A stretch of DNA of 64,000 nucleotides from contig NZ_FRBN01000001.1 of the NCBI RefSeq assembly GCF_900142625.1, positions 310,001 through 374,000 of the forward strand, in the 5' to 3' direction. Every line of letters begins with the position of its first letter. Positions within the stretch are counted from its first letter, which is position 1. The stretch comes from Roseovarius marisflavi (GTDB lineage: Bacteria > Pseudomonadota > Alphaproteobacteria > Rhodobacterales > Rhodobacteraceae). A model generated the notes under the pieces. That model saw only the letters and a list, made by a program, of their open reading frames with translations, made no database searches and was not told the DNA's origin. Made by a program: the position numbers and the translations under genes. Below, piece by piece: positions 54,287-63,065 of this stretch.

Positions 54287-55889
54287 GCAACAGCTTCCAG
54301 TTTATCGCATCCAGAAGCGCCTCGAAGGAGGCATCGACTATGTTCGGGCTGACCCCAAGCGTGGACCAGCGCCGCCCTTGCGCGTCCTCGCTGTCGATGA
54401 TGACCCGCGTCGCGGCCTCGGTGCCGCCCTGGGTGATGCGGACCTTGAAATCGACCAGCCGCATATCGGCGATCTGATCCTGATAGGGGCCGAGATCCTT
54501 GGCGAGCGCCTTGGCAAGCGCGTTGACCGGGCCACGATCACAGCCCGCAGAGTCCATGGATTCTGACACCGACAGCTTTTTCTCGCCATCGACCTTAACC
54601 ACGACCACCGCTTCGGAGAGGCTGACCATCTGGTCGTACTTGTTCTTGCGCCGCTCGATCGTCACCTTGTAGCGTTTGACCTCGAAGAAGCTTGGCATCT
54701 GGCCAAGTTCCTTGCGCGCGAGAATTTCAAAACTCGCCTGCGCGCTGTCATAGCTATAGCCCTGTTCCTCGCGCTCCTTGATGGTATCAAGCAGGCGCGC
54801 CAATGCCGGATCGCCGGGCGCGACCGTGATCCCGGCCTCGGCCAGACGACGGCGCAGGTTTGATTGCCCGGCCTGATTGGACATCGGAATGACGCGCGCG
54901 TTTCCCACGGTTTCGGGGTCGATATGCTCGTAGGTGCTCGGGTCCTTGAGGATCGCACTGGCATGCAGCCCCGCCTTATGGGCAAAGGCCGAGGCCCCGA
55001 CATAGGCCGCCTGCCGCATCGGCACGCGGTTGAGGATCTCGTCAAGCTGGCGGCTTATGGCGCTGAGCGAGCGCAGGGCGTCGCGGCTTACCCCGATCTC
55101 ATAGCGGCTTGCATAGGGCTCTTTCAGCAAAAGCGTCGGGATCAGGGTGGTGAGGTTGGCATTGCCACAGCGCTCGCCCAAACCGTTGAGCGTGCCTTGA
55201 ATCTGGCGCGCGCCCGCATCGACCGCCGCAAGGCTGGCGGCAACCGCGCTTTCGGTGTCGTTATGGGTGTGGATACCAAGGCGATCGCCGGGAATGCCCG
55301 CCGCAATCACCTTTGCGGTGATTTCGCCGACCTCGACCGGAAGGGTGCCGCCGTTGGTATCACAGAGCACGATCCAGCGGGCTCCGGCGTCAAGCGCGGC
55401 GCGCAGGCACTCAATCGCATAGGCGGGATTGGCCTTGTAGCCGTCAAAGAAATGCTCGGCGTCAAACAGCGCTTCGCGCCCCTGCGCCACGATATGCGCA
55501 AGCGAGCGCGCGATATTCTCGACATTTTCGTCAAGCGGGATGCCAAGCGCGGTTTCGACGTGAAAATCATGGGTCTTGCCGACAAGACAAACCGCGCCGG
55601 TGCCCGCATTCATCACCGCCGCCAAGACCTCGTCATTCCCGGCCGACCGCCCGCTGCGCTTGGTCATGCCAAATGCGGTCATCCTGGCGCGGGTTTTCGG
55701 AGCATTGTCAAAAAACGCGCTGTCGGTGGGGTTGGCTCCGGGCCAGCCGCCCTCGATGTAATCGACGCCAAGCCGGTCAAGCGCCTCGGCAATGCGGTGT
55801 TTTTCGGCGGTGGAAAAGCTGACGCCCTGCGTCTGCTGCCCATCCCGCAGGGTGGTGTCGTAGAGATAGAGGCGCTCTTTCGCCATCAT
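54276..55889 (-). CDS. cimA: (R)-citramalate synthase CimA
   Basis: CimA condenses pyruvate and acetyl-CoA to citramalate, a threonine-independent route to isoleucine. The 537-residue protein starts with the metal- and substrate-binding motif LYDTTLRDGQQTQGVSFS. It has the HMGL-like barrel with the HTHND metal motif (IHTHNDTESAVAAS) and a C-terminal LeuA-type regulatory dimer domain (about 385-530). That length and the internal HKAGLHASAI segment distinguish it from short synthases. A GAGGG site suits either of two adjacent ATGs, 55889 and 55886. It follows cysS on the same strand. Confidence 0.9.
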   Translation of the reverse strand: MMAKERLYLYDTTLRDGQQTQGVSFSTAEKHRIAEALDRLGVDYIEGGWPGANPTDSAFFDNAPKTRARMTAFGMTKRSGRSAGNDEVLAAVMNAGTGAVCLVGKTHDFHVETALGIPLDENVENIARSLAHIVAQGREALFDAEHFFDGYKANPAYAIECLRAALDAGARWIVLCDTNGGTLPVEVGEITAKVIAAGIPGDRLGIHTHNDTESAVAASLAAVDAGARQIQGTLNGLGERCGNANLTTLIPTLLLKEPYASRYEIGVSRDALRSLSAISRQLDEILNRVPMRQAAYVGASAFAHKAGLHASAILKDPSTYEHIDPETVGNARVIPMSNQAGQSNLRRRLAEAGITVAPGDPALARLLDTIKEREEQGYSYDSAQASFEILARKELGQMPSFFEVKRYKVTIERRKNKYDQMVSLSEAVVVVKVDGEKKLSVSESMDSAGCDRGPVNALAKALAKDLGPYQDQIADMRLVDFKVRITQGGTEAATRVIIDSEDAQGRRWSTLGVSPNIVDASFEALLDAINWKLLRAE

Positions 55890-56106
55890 GCTACCCTCGC
55901 CTCAGTAACACCCTTGCGCGGAATCAAGGCGCGCCTGCGCGCCGCCGTGCAGCGCCCGACTGCCCCCCGGGCGGGCGCTTTTGCAACGGCGCAGAAACAT
56001 ACAGTCGTGACAGTATTAGGCACCATAAAGCGGCCCACAAAGCCGTCAGAGCGCCCCCCCGCGGTCGGGCCCTGCACGGCAGGCAAACGTTGTGGCAAGA
56101 ACCGCG

Positions 56107-57555
56107 TCACTTCAATGCCTCCAGTTTGGCGGGGTCAAAAGGAACGGTAACGTCTGCTTCCGGCCCATCGGGAGTTATCCGCACTTGAATCCCAAGTTCA
56201 TTCAATTGTGCTTTTAATAGGTCTGCTTCATCAAACCTCTTTTCTTTTCGGAGCGTTTGCCATTTAGAAAGGACTGGCTCTACACAATCTACGCCCTGTT
56301 CAACGCGAATATCCTTTATTATTTTAACGCCCTTCAATTGAATGCCTGTTTCTTCCGCCCATTTTCCAAGATCATCACCAAGAAGCCCCAAGAACTCAGC
56401 GGAAGCTTTAAGCGCCGCAACCTCGTCCTGTTTCGACAAACTATGCATTCGCATAATTGCCTCTGGCAGATTCAAATCATCCGCGATTGCATCAGAGACA
56501 CATTCGTCAGAAGGATCATAAGCTACGCCTTTTGTTTGCAGTCGCCATTTCCTCAATGTTCTTTCAGCCTCCCGCGCCTTCTCCGCCGTCCAATCCATCG
56601 GCTTGCGGTAATGCGTGCTCAAAAACACGAACCGGATCACCTCGCCCGGTACGCCCTGCTCAAGCAAATCATGCACCGTGAAGAAATTGCCAAGCGACTT
56701 GGACATCTTCTTACCCTCGACCTGAAGCATCTCGTTGTGCATCCAGACCTGTGCAAAGCCGCCTTCGGGGTGGGCACAGCAGCTTTGCGCGATCTCGTTT
56801 TCGTGGTGCGGGAACATCAAATCGTTACCGCCGCCATGGATATCGAAACTTTCGCCAAGCAATTCATAGGCCATGGCCGAGCATTCGATATGCCAGCCGG
56901 GGCGGCCCCTGCCCCACGGGCTGTCCCAACCGGGCTGATCTTCACTCGACGGCTTCCACAGCACGAAATCCATCGGGTTGCGCTTGTAGGGCGCGACCTC
57001 GACCCGCGCGCCGGCGATCATATCGTCAACCGTGCGCCCCGACAGCGCGCCATATTTTTTATAGCTATCCACCGCAAAAAGAACATGCCCCTCGGCGGCA
57101 TAGGCGTGGCCCTTGGCGATCAGGTCTTCGATCATAGCCACCATCTGCGGGATGTACTGCGTGGCGCGCGGCATGAAATTCGGCTCCAGAGCGCCCAAGG
57201 CGCCCATGTCGTCGAGGAACCATTGGGTTGTCTCGGCGGTGATCTCTCCAATCGAGCGGCCGCTCTCGGCGGCCCGCGCGTTGATCTTGTCGTCCACATC
57301 GGTGAAATTGCGCGCATAGGTCACGTGATCGGGCCCATACACGTGGCGCAGCAAGCGGTAGAGCACGTCAAACACCACCACCGGGCGCGCATTGCCAAGA
57401 TGGGCGCGGTCATAGACCGTCGGCCCACAGACATACATCCGCACCATCTTTTGTTCCGGCGGAATGTCATCATTGAGCCAATCGAGGGGAACAAATGGTT
57501 CGGGTTCCTTGGTCCTCGTTAACGAGTTTCTAAGCTTGATCGGATGGTTGGTCAT
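56107..57555 (-). CDS. cysS: Cysteinyl-tRNA synthetase
   Basis: CysS charges tRNA(Cys). The 482-residue protein has the class I HIGH-like motif HLGN (52-55) and KMSKS (283-287). Zinc ligands are Cys43, Cys225, His250 and Glu254. The C-terminal half (about 345-465) covers the DALR/anticodon region. The 57555 ATG is set by GAGGAC upstream. Bases 56161-56520, which encode that region, have only about 45% GC by hand count (162 of 360). The next two 60-base lines, 56581-56700, have about 56%, and later lines look higher. The reading frame stays intact, so it looks like recombination or relaxed composition, not decay. Confidence 0.95.
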   Translation of the reverse strand: MTNHPIKLRNSLTRTKEPEPFVPLDWLNDDIPPEQKMVRMYVCGPTVYDRAHLGNARPVVVFDVLYRLLRHVYGPDHVTYARNFTDVDDKINARAAESGRSIGEITAETTQWFLDDMGALGALEPNFMPRATQYIPQMVAMIEDLIAKGHAYAAEGHVLFAVDSYKKYGALSGRTVDDMIAGARVEVAPYKRNPMDFVLWKPSSEDQPGWDSPWGRGRPGWHIECSAMAYELLGESFDIHGGGNDLMFPHHENEIAQSCCAHPEGGFAQVWMHNEMLQVEGKKMSKSLGNFFTVHDLLEQGVPGEVIRFVFLSTHYRKPMDWTAEKAREAERTLRKWRLQTKGVAYDPSDECVSDAIADDLNLPEAIMRMHSLSKQDEVAALKASAEFLGLLGDDLGKWAEETGIQLKGVKIIKDIRVEQGVDCVEPVLSKWQTLRKEKRFDEADLLKAQLNELGIQVRITPDGPEADVTVPFDPAKLEALK

Positions 57556-57945
57556 AATGTCCTCGCGCGCGGGCCTTCGCGGCGGGCTTAGCAACTTCAT
57601 CGCAACTTGGAAACAGAAGACCGGCCCGCCAGAGAAAACTCAGCGGATAATGCAGCAGATAATGCAGGGTGCGGTGTTCATACGCCCAGACCTAGCCGCG
57701 CGCGCCGCCCCGGTCAAGCGCGACGTGACTGGTCCAAAAACGACATCGGTCGGAATCGGGACAGACAGGGGACGCAGAATCGGTTGGGCTGAACCAGTCC
57801 AGAGGAGAGACGCCATGCACGCACGCAGCAAGATTGCGCTTGTGATCCGCACCATCGGGGCGGAACGGGGCCGTGCGGCGCGGGGCCGACCGGGGGCCAT
57901 TTGCGCCCATCCCTTTCCCTGACACCTTCATAGGATTTCCCTACC
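57556..57945. other. Divergent intergenic region cysS / MttB2
   Basis: This 390-base gap holds the inverted repeat GACTGGT (57727-57733) and ACCAGTC (57793-57799). A candidate 35-codon leader ORF follows immediately at 57815. I checked for glycine and THF riboswitch patterns: a GGAGAG is present, but the rest of neither motif is. Confidence 0.5.
57815..57922 (+). CDS. Candidate 35-residue leader peptide upstream of MttB2
   Basis: An ATG at 57815 has a good ribosome site (AGGAGAG, 57803-57809, 5-base spacing) and encodes MHARSKIALVIRTIGAERGR and then an arginine-rich tail. It stops 23 bases before the MttB2 start. It could be a leader peptide that controls MttB2 translation. It is short and could be chance. 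Confidence 0.25.
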   Translation: MHARSKIALVIRTIGAERGRAARGRPGAICAHPFP

Positions 57946-59508
57946 ATGACCGAGACGACAACGCGCCCTGCTTCGGGTCGCACCAGTGGCCGCGCCGGTG
58001 GCCGTGCCGCCCGCCGCGAGGCCCGCTCGAACCCGCTGGCCGACAATCTGCGCCCGGTGCGCCCCGGACTGGAGGGCGGCACCTATCGCCCGCTCTCGAA
58101 CGCCGCGATGGACCGCATCCATCAGGCGGTGCTCGACGCGCTTGAACAGATCGGCCTTGCCGATGCCCCGCCAAGCGGGGTTGAATACCTCACCGGCGCG
58201 GGCGCGATCCTTGGGTCTGACGGGCGCATCCGCTTTCCGCGCGCTTTGATCGAGGACACGATTGCGCGGGCCCGCAAGGAGATCACGCTTTTTGGTCGTG
58301 ACCCCGCCAATGACATGCAGCTTCACGGCAACCGCGTGCATTATGGCACCGCCGGCGCCGCCGTGCATCTGATCGACATCGAGACCAAGCATTACCGCGA
58401 ATGCACCATGCAGGATTTGCATGATGCCGCGCGCATCGCCGATCAGCTTGACAACATCCACTTCGTGCAGCGCCCGATGGTGTGCCGCGATATCACCGAC
58501 AACCGCGAAATGGACCTCAACACCGTCTATGGCTGTTGTGCGGGCACCACCAAGCATGTCGGCACCTCGTTCACCGAGCCGGGGTATGTCGCCGATGCGC
58601 TTGAGATGCTGCACCTGATCGCGGGCGGCGAAGACAAATGGCGCGAGCGCCCGTTTGTCAGCAATTCCAACTGTTTCGTCGTCCCGCCGATGAAATTCGC
58701 CACCGAATCCTGTCTGGTGATGGAGGCCTGCATCGCCGGCGGCATGCCGGTTTTGTTGCTGAGTGCCGGTCAGGCCGGGGCCACCGCCCCTGCCCCGATT
58801 GCAGGCGCCATCGTTCAGGCCACCGCCGAATGCCTCGCCGGTCTGGTCTATGTCAACGCGGTCAAGCCGGGGCATCCGGCGATTTTCGGCACCTGGCCCT
58901 TCGTGAGCGATCTACGCACCGGGGCGATGTCGGGGGGCTCTGGCGAGCAGGCGCTTTTGACCGCAGGCTGCGCGCAGATGCACAAGTATTACGGCCTTCC
59001 AGGCGGGGCGGCGGCAGGCATTGCCGATGCCAAGCTGCCCGATATGCAGGCCGGCTGGGAACAGGCAACCTCGAACGTGATGGCGGGGCTTTCGGGCCTC
59101 AACATGGTCTATGAGGCCGCCGGCATGCATGCCTCTTTGCTTGGCTTCTGCCTTGAATCGCTCATTCTCGGCGATGATCTTATCGGTCAGGCGCTGCGCT
59201 GTACTCGCGGGATCGAGGTGGATGAGGACACCGTCAGCCTTGAGGTGATCCGCGCCACCTGCATCGGCGGGCCGGGGCATTACCTTGGCGCCGAACAGAC
59301 CCTGAGCCGGATGCAGACCGATTACATCTATCCCGCGCTTGCGGATCGCTCGTCGCCCAAGGAATGGGTGGAAATGGACAAGCCCGATCTGATCGCCAAG
59401 GCGCGCGCCAAGAAGGAAAAAATCCTGTCGGAACGCGCCCGGGCCCGGTTTGACCCGATCACCGATGCGGCCATTCGCGAGCGCTTCAATATCCACCTGC
59501 CAAGCTAA
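57946..59508 (+). CDS. Trimethylamine methyltransferase (MttB) family protein, paralogue 2
   Basis: The 520-residue MttB-superfamily enzyme is uninterrupted, so it is a non-pyrrolysine type. Family segments include LFGRDPANDMQLHGNRVHYG, FVSNSNCFVVPPMKFATESC, MQAGWEQATSNVMAGLSGLN and CIGGPGHYLGAEQT. The N-terminus is Arg/Gly-rich (GRTSGRAGGRAARREAR). It is more divergent than paralogues 1 and 3, for example GPGHYLG against GPGGHYLG, so it probably has a different methylated substrate. A convergent cupin gene follows, then paralogue 3. Confidence 0.87.
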   Translation: MTETTTRPASGRTSGRAGGRAARREARSNPLADNLRPVRPGLEGGTYRPLSNAAMDRIHQAVLDALEQIGLADAPPSGVEYLTGAGAILGSDGRIRFPRALIEDTIARARKEITLFGRDPANDMQLHGNRVHYGTAGAAVHLIDIETKHYRECTMQDLHDAARIADQLDNIHFVQRPMVCRDITDNREMDLNTVYGCCAGTTKHVGTSFTEPGYVADALEMLHLIAGGEDKWRERPFVSNSNCFVVPPMKFATESCLVMEACIAGGMPVLLLSAGQAGATAPAPIAGAIVQATAECLAGLVYVNAVKPGHPAIFGTWPFVSDLRTGAMSGGSGEQALLTAGCAQMHKYYGLPGGAAAGIADAKLPDMQAGWEQATSNVMAGLSGLNMVYEAAGMHASLLGFCLESLILGDDLIGQALRCTRGIEVDEDTVSLEVIRATCIGGPGHYLGAEQTLSRMQTDYIYPALADRSSPKEWVEMDKPDLIAKARAKKEKILSERARARFDPITDAAIRERFNIHLPS

Positions 59509-59523
59509 GCGCGCGATGCGGCG

Positions 59524-59883
59524 TCACCTCTGAGGCGCCGCATCCGCCGCCACCCTGTCGTCTTGGGTGCCGGGCGCAGAGATCACCAGAAACTCCAGGT
59601 CGCTCTCACTGTCGTTGCGGGCCTGATGGGGCGTATTCGGCGCGATCTCTATGCCGTCCTGCGCGCTGAGGTGAAACATCTCTCCGCCGACCTCTATGCA
59701 GAGCACGCCGCTGAGCACGTAAAAGAACTGTCGGGCGCGCGCATGAAAATGACGCTCCTCAGAGGTGCCGGGCGGCATCCGTTCTTGTTTGACCGACAAC
59801 CCCGGCTGCGCCACCAGAGGCCAGCCATCGCATGTCTCCTGCCAGTGATACTGCGCCGCGCGGGAGGTGTTGATGATGCCCAT
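59524..59883 (-). CDS. Cupin domain protein between MttB2 and MttB3
   Basis: The 119-residue single-domain cupin contains EERHFHARARQFFYVLSGVL and EIAPNTPHQARNDSES. These supply the usual His, Glu and late His metal ligands. Functions in such small cupins range from metabolite binding to isomerase activity. It sits between two methyltransferase genes but on the opposite strand. A regulatory or tailoring role in that pathway is an inference from position. Confidence 0.8.
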   Translation of the reverse strand: MGIINTSRAAQYHWQETCDGWPLVAQPGLSVKQERMPPGTSEERHFHARARQFFYVLSGVLCIEVGGEMFHLSAQDGIEIAPNTPHQARNDSESDLEFLVISAPGTQDDRVAADAAPQR

Positions 59884-59994
59884 TTTGCCGAGTCCTTAAC
59901 TCCTGCCCCATGATACCTCGCGTTTGCGGCGAACGGCAGGTCGGATTTTTATCCGCTCATACCGCAAACCGTCAGATATCCGCGTGCAAGACAG

Positions 59995-60005
59995 GTCACG
60001 GTGAC
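59995..60005. promoter_or_regulatory. GTCAC-G-GTGAC palindrome upstream of MttB3
   Basis: The 11-base palindrome ends 19 bases before the MttB3 ATG at 60025. It could be a regulator site for the MttB3 operon. Confidence 0.35.
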
Positions 60006-60024
60006 TGCGAAGGAGCCTAACACT

Positions 60025-61581
60025 ATGACCATTGAACTCAAGCGCCCTCGCGGGCGATCCGGTGGGCGCACGACCCGCCGTGCCCTGCGCAGTGTCCATG
60101 ACATCACCATGCTGCCCGGCCTGAACCGCAAGCTGCCGCTCTGCGAGATCATGACCGGTGCGCAGATCGAACAGATCGACGCCGCCTCGATGGATATCCT
60201 TGAAACCGTCGGGGTGCAGTTTCGTGATCCGATCGCGCTGGAAGATTGGAAACGCGCCGGTGCGCGGGTTGAAGGCGAGCTGGTTTTCCTTGATCGCGGC
60301 CTTGTGCGCGAGCTGATCGCGAGTATCCCCTCGGATTTTACCTATCACGCCCGTGATCCGCAAAAGAACGTCCGTCTGGGCGGTCCGCATTCGATCTTTG
60401 TGCCGATGACCGGCGCGCCCTATCTGCGCGATCTTGACGACGTGCGCCGCAACCCGACGCTTGACGACCTGGCGATGTTCCACAAGCTCTCGCATATGAT
60501 GCCGGCGCTGCATTCCTCGGCGCATCATATCGTCGAGCCCTATGATCACCCGATCAGCCAGCGTCACTTGCGCATCACCTATTCGTCGATGAAGCACTCC
60601 GACAAGACCTTCATGGGCATGACCACAAGCCCGAAGAACGCCGAGGATGTGCTTGATATGTGCGCCATCCTGTTTGGCGCCGAGTTCATGGAAACCCATC
60701 CCGTGACAACCGGCAACTGCAACGGCAACTCGCCGCTGGTCTGGGATGAAACCATGCTCGGCTCAATGCGCGCGTTTTGCCGCCGCAATCAGCCAGTGCT
60801 CTGCTCGCCCTTCGTTCTGGGTGGGGCCAATACGCCCGCCAGCGTGCCCGCAACGGTGGCGCAGCTTAACGCCGAGGCGCTCTCGGCGCTTGCCTATACG
60901 CAGGTGATCCGCAAGGGCTGTCCGGCGATCTACGGGCATTACCTTTCGACCGTCAGCATGAAATCCGGCGCGCCGATGGCGGGCACACCGGAAATCAGCC
61001 TGATGAACTTCATGATCGGCCAGATGGCGCGGTTTTACGGCGTGCCGTGGCGCACCTCGAACACCCTTGGCGGGGCCAAGACCTTTGACGCGCAGGCGGG
61101 GTATGAAAGTGCCACGACCCTCTCGGCGGTGATGCATGCAGGGGCCAATTACATCTGGCATTCGGCGGGCTGGAACGAGGCCGGGATGCATTGTTCGGTG
61201 GCCAAATTTGTCGTCGATGCCGAGCAATGCGCGATGGCCTATCGCATGGCCGAGGGCCCGAAATGGGGCGATTTCGACACCGCCCTTGCCGCCGTGCCCG
61301 ATGTCGGCCCCGGCGGGCATTACCTTGGCCATCCGCACACGCAGGACAATTTCCAGACCGCGTTCTTCATGCCCGAACTGCTTGACAACAGCGCCATCGG
61401 CCAATGGCAGGCCGAAGGCAGCACCGAGATCACCGAACGCGCGCTGACCTATGCCCGCAAGCTTTTGGAGGCCTATGAAGAACCCAAACTCGATGCCGGG
61501 ATCAACGACGCCCTGCTGGAGTATATCGCCCGCCGAGAGCGTGAAATTCCGGCGGCCGATGCGTTGAACCAAGAGCACTAG
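60025..61581 (+). CDS. Trimethylamine methyltransferase (MttB) family protein, paralogue 3
   Basis: The 518-residue MttB-family protein starts at ATG 60025, set by AAGGAG (60010-60015) with 9-base spacing; an in-frame GTG at 60001 is less likely. It shares HSAGWNEAGMHCSVAKF and VGPGGHYLGHPHT with paralogue 1, and no in-frame amber codon is present. The N-terminus again has RGRSGGRTTRRALR. It is followed 15 bases later by two SDR genes on the same strand. An operon that demethylates an N-methyl compound and oxidises the product is the simplest reading. Confidence 0.88.
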   Translation: MTIELKRPRGRSGGRTTRRALRSVHDITMLPGLNRKLPLCEIMTGAQIEQIDAASMDILETVGVQFRDPIALEDWKRAGARVEGELVFLDRGLVRELIASIPSDFTYHARDPQKNVRLGGPHSIFVPMTGAPYLRDLDDVRRNPTLDDLAMFHKLSHMMPALHSSAHHIVEPYDHPISQRHLRITYSSMKHSDKTFMGMTTSPKNAEDVLDMCAILFGAEFMETHPVTTGNCNGNSPLVWDETMLGSMRAFCRRNQPVLCSPFVLGGANTPASVPATVAQLNAEALSALAYTQVIRKGCPAIYGHYLSTVSMKSGAPMAGTPEISLMNFMIGQMARFYGVPWRTSNTLGGAKTFDAQAGYESATTLSAVMHAGANYIWHSAGWNEAGMHCSVAKFVVDAEQCAMAYRMAEGPKWGDFDTALAAVPDVGPGGHYLGHPHTQDNFQTAFFMPELLDNSAIGQWQAEGSTEITERALTYARKLLEAYEEPKLDAGINDALLEYIARREREIPAADALNQEH

Positions 61582-61596
61582 GATGGGAAACCCGTG

Positions 61597-62328
61597 ATGG
61601 ACTTCAAAGGCAAAAAGGCGCTTGTGACCGGGGCCGCTGGCGGCATCGGATCGGCCATCGCGCGCGCGTTAAAGGCCAAGGGCGCGCAGGTCGCCATAGC
61701 GGATCGCGATGTCAGCGGGATTGACGCTACGGCCCACCTGCCCGGCGATCTTTGCGATCCGACCTACGCCGACGCCCTGCCCGGCGCCGCAAAGGATGCG
61801 CTTGGCGGGCTTGACATCATCTTCAACAACGCCGGCGTGATCACCCGTGGCCCGGTCACCGAAACCACGGATGACGACTGGGCGCTGTCGCTTGGGGTGA
61901 ATGTCGAGGCACCGTTCCGGATTTGCCGCGCCGCAATCCCGATCATGGCCGCCGCCGGGGGCGGTGCCATCGTCAACACCGCCTCGTGTTGGGGGCTCAG
62001 GCCGGGGGGCAACCACGCACTTTATTGCATGACCAAGGCCGCGATTGCCTCGCTCACCCAATGCATGGGGATGGATCACGCCCATCAGGGCATTCGCATC
62101 AACGCCATTTGCCCCAATGAGGTGAACACGCCGATGCTGCGCTCCGGCTTTGCCAAGCGCGGGTTTGATCCCGATACGGCGATTGCCGAGCTGGGTAAGA
62201 CCGTACCCCTTGGCCGGATTGCCGAGGCCGAGGATATCGCCGATGTTGCGCTGTTTCTGGCCTCTGACGCGGCACGCTATATGTGCGGCGCATTGGTGGA
62301 AATCAACGGCGGGAAACCGGTGCTATGA
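61597..62328 (+). CDS. Short-chain dehydrogenase/reductase 1
   Basis: The 243-residue classic SDR has a nicotinamide-binding TGAAGGIGSAIA and NNAGV. The catalytic serine and tyrosine-lysine pair are in NTASCWGLRPGGNHALYCMTK. It would oxidise or reduce an alcohol or ketone. The substrate is not known. ATG 61597 is preferred over GTG 61594 because of the adjacent purine-rich site. It starts 15 bases after MttB3 and overlaps SDR2 by 4 bases. Confidence 0.87.
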   Translation: MDFKGKKALVTGAAGGIGSAIARALKAKGAQVAIADRDVSGIDATAHLPGDLCDPTYADALPGAAKDALGGLDIIFNNAGVITRGPVTETTDDDWALSLGVNVEAPFRICRAAIPIMAAAGGGAIVNTASCWGLRPGGNHALYCMTKAAIASLTQCMGMDHAHQGIRINAICPNEVNTPMLRSGFAKRGFDPDTAIAELGKTVPLGRIAEAEDIADVALFLASDAARYMCGALVEINGGKPVL

Positions 62329-63059
62329 CGCGTTTTGCGGGGAAAATCGCGCTTGTCACCGGCGGGCGCAGCGGCATCGGGCGCGCCATTGCAACCCGTC
62401 TGGCAAGCGAGGGCGCGCGGGTTTTTACCGCACAGCGCGGCCCCGAGCCGGAATTCGAGGGCATCACCGCCGATTTCACCGACCCCGCCAGCCCCGCGCA
62501 GGTTGTGCAAGAGGTCACCGCACGCGCCGGTCGCCTTGACGTTCTGATCAACAATGCCGGCATGATGCAAGAGGCGCGGGTCGAGGACATGAGCCTTGAG
62601 GATTGGCAGAAAAACCTGACCGTGAACCTCACCGCGCCCTTCCTGATGATCAAAACCGCCCTGCCTCATCTGCGCGCCAGCCAAGGCGCGATTGTCAATG
62701 TTGGCTCTATCGAGGGGCTGGGATCAAACCCCGGCCACGCCGCCTATTGCGCCTCGAAGGCCGGGTTGCATGCGCTGACCCGTGCGGTGGCGGTCGATCA
62801 CGGCGGCGAGGGCATTCGCTGTAACGCGGTGGCGCCGGGGTGGATCGACACCGATCTTAACCTTGATTACATCGCCAGCCTTGGCGATCCAGAGGCCTTT
62901 GCCGCCAAGATCGGCACCATCCACCCCGTCGGGCGCAGCGGCAAACCCGAAGAGGTGGCCGCGCTTGTCGCTTTTCTCGCCGCGCCCGAAAGTGGCTTTG
63001 TTACGGGCCAGATCTATACGGTCGATGGCGGGCGCATGGCCAAGCTTAGCCTGCCCTGA
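62325..63059 (+). CDS. Short-chain dehydrogenase/reductase 2
   Basis: The 244-residue classic SDR has TGGRSGIGRAIA and NNAGM, and NVGSIEGLGSNPGHAAYCASK as the catalytic segment. The C-terminal end is the common VTGQIYTVDGG. It overlaps SDR1 by ATGA, so both are translated together after MttB3. Two different SDRs suggest two successive steps or two stereochemical forms. A FAD oxidoreductase gene converges on it. Confidence 0.87.
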   Translation: MTRFAGKIALVTGGRSGIGRAIATRLASEGARVFTAQRGPEPEFEGITADFTDPASPAQVVQEVTARAGRLDVLINNAGMMQEARVEDMSLEDWQKNLTVNLTAPFLMIKTALPHLRASQGAIVNVGSIEGLGSNPGHAAYCASKAGLHALTRAVAVDHGGEGIRCNAVAPGWIDTDLNLDYIASLGDPEAFAAKIGTIHPVGRSGKPEEVAALVAFLAAPESGFVTGQIYTVDGGRMAKLSLP

Positions 63060-63065
63060 GCCGCC

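Noticed and set aside
56161..56520. Insertion sequence or foreign gene inside cysS
   Set aside because: The frame continues through without a stop, no terminal inverted repeats are seen and the C-terminal domain still reads as CysS. Only base composition is odd.
56257..57522. A 421-codon plus-strand open frame opposite cysS
   Set aside because: cysS has zinc, HIGH and KMSKS motifs in frame. The opposite frame is a by-product of codon bias and shows no domain.
57727..57945. A glycine or THF riboswitch in the MttB2 leader
   Set aside because: GGAGAG and GGGACAG words are present, but the later CTCTCAGG partner and the two-aptamer layout are missing. I treat it as an undefined structured leader.
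10642..61581. Pyrrolysine-containing methyltransferase genes
   Set aside because: All three MttB-family frames run full length without an in-frame amber codon, and no pylT or pylS-like gene is visible.
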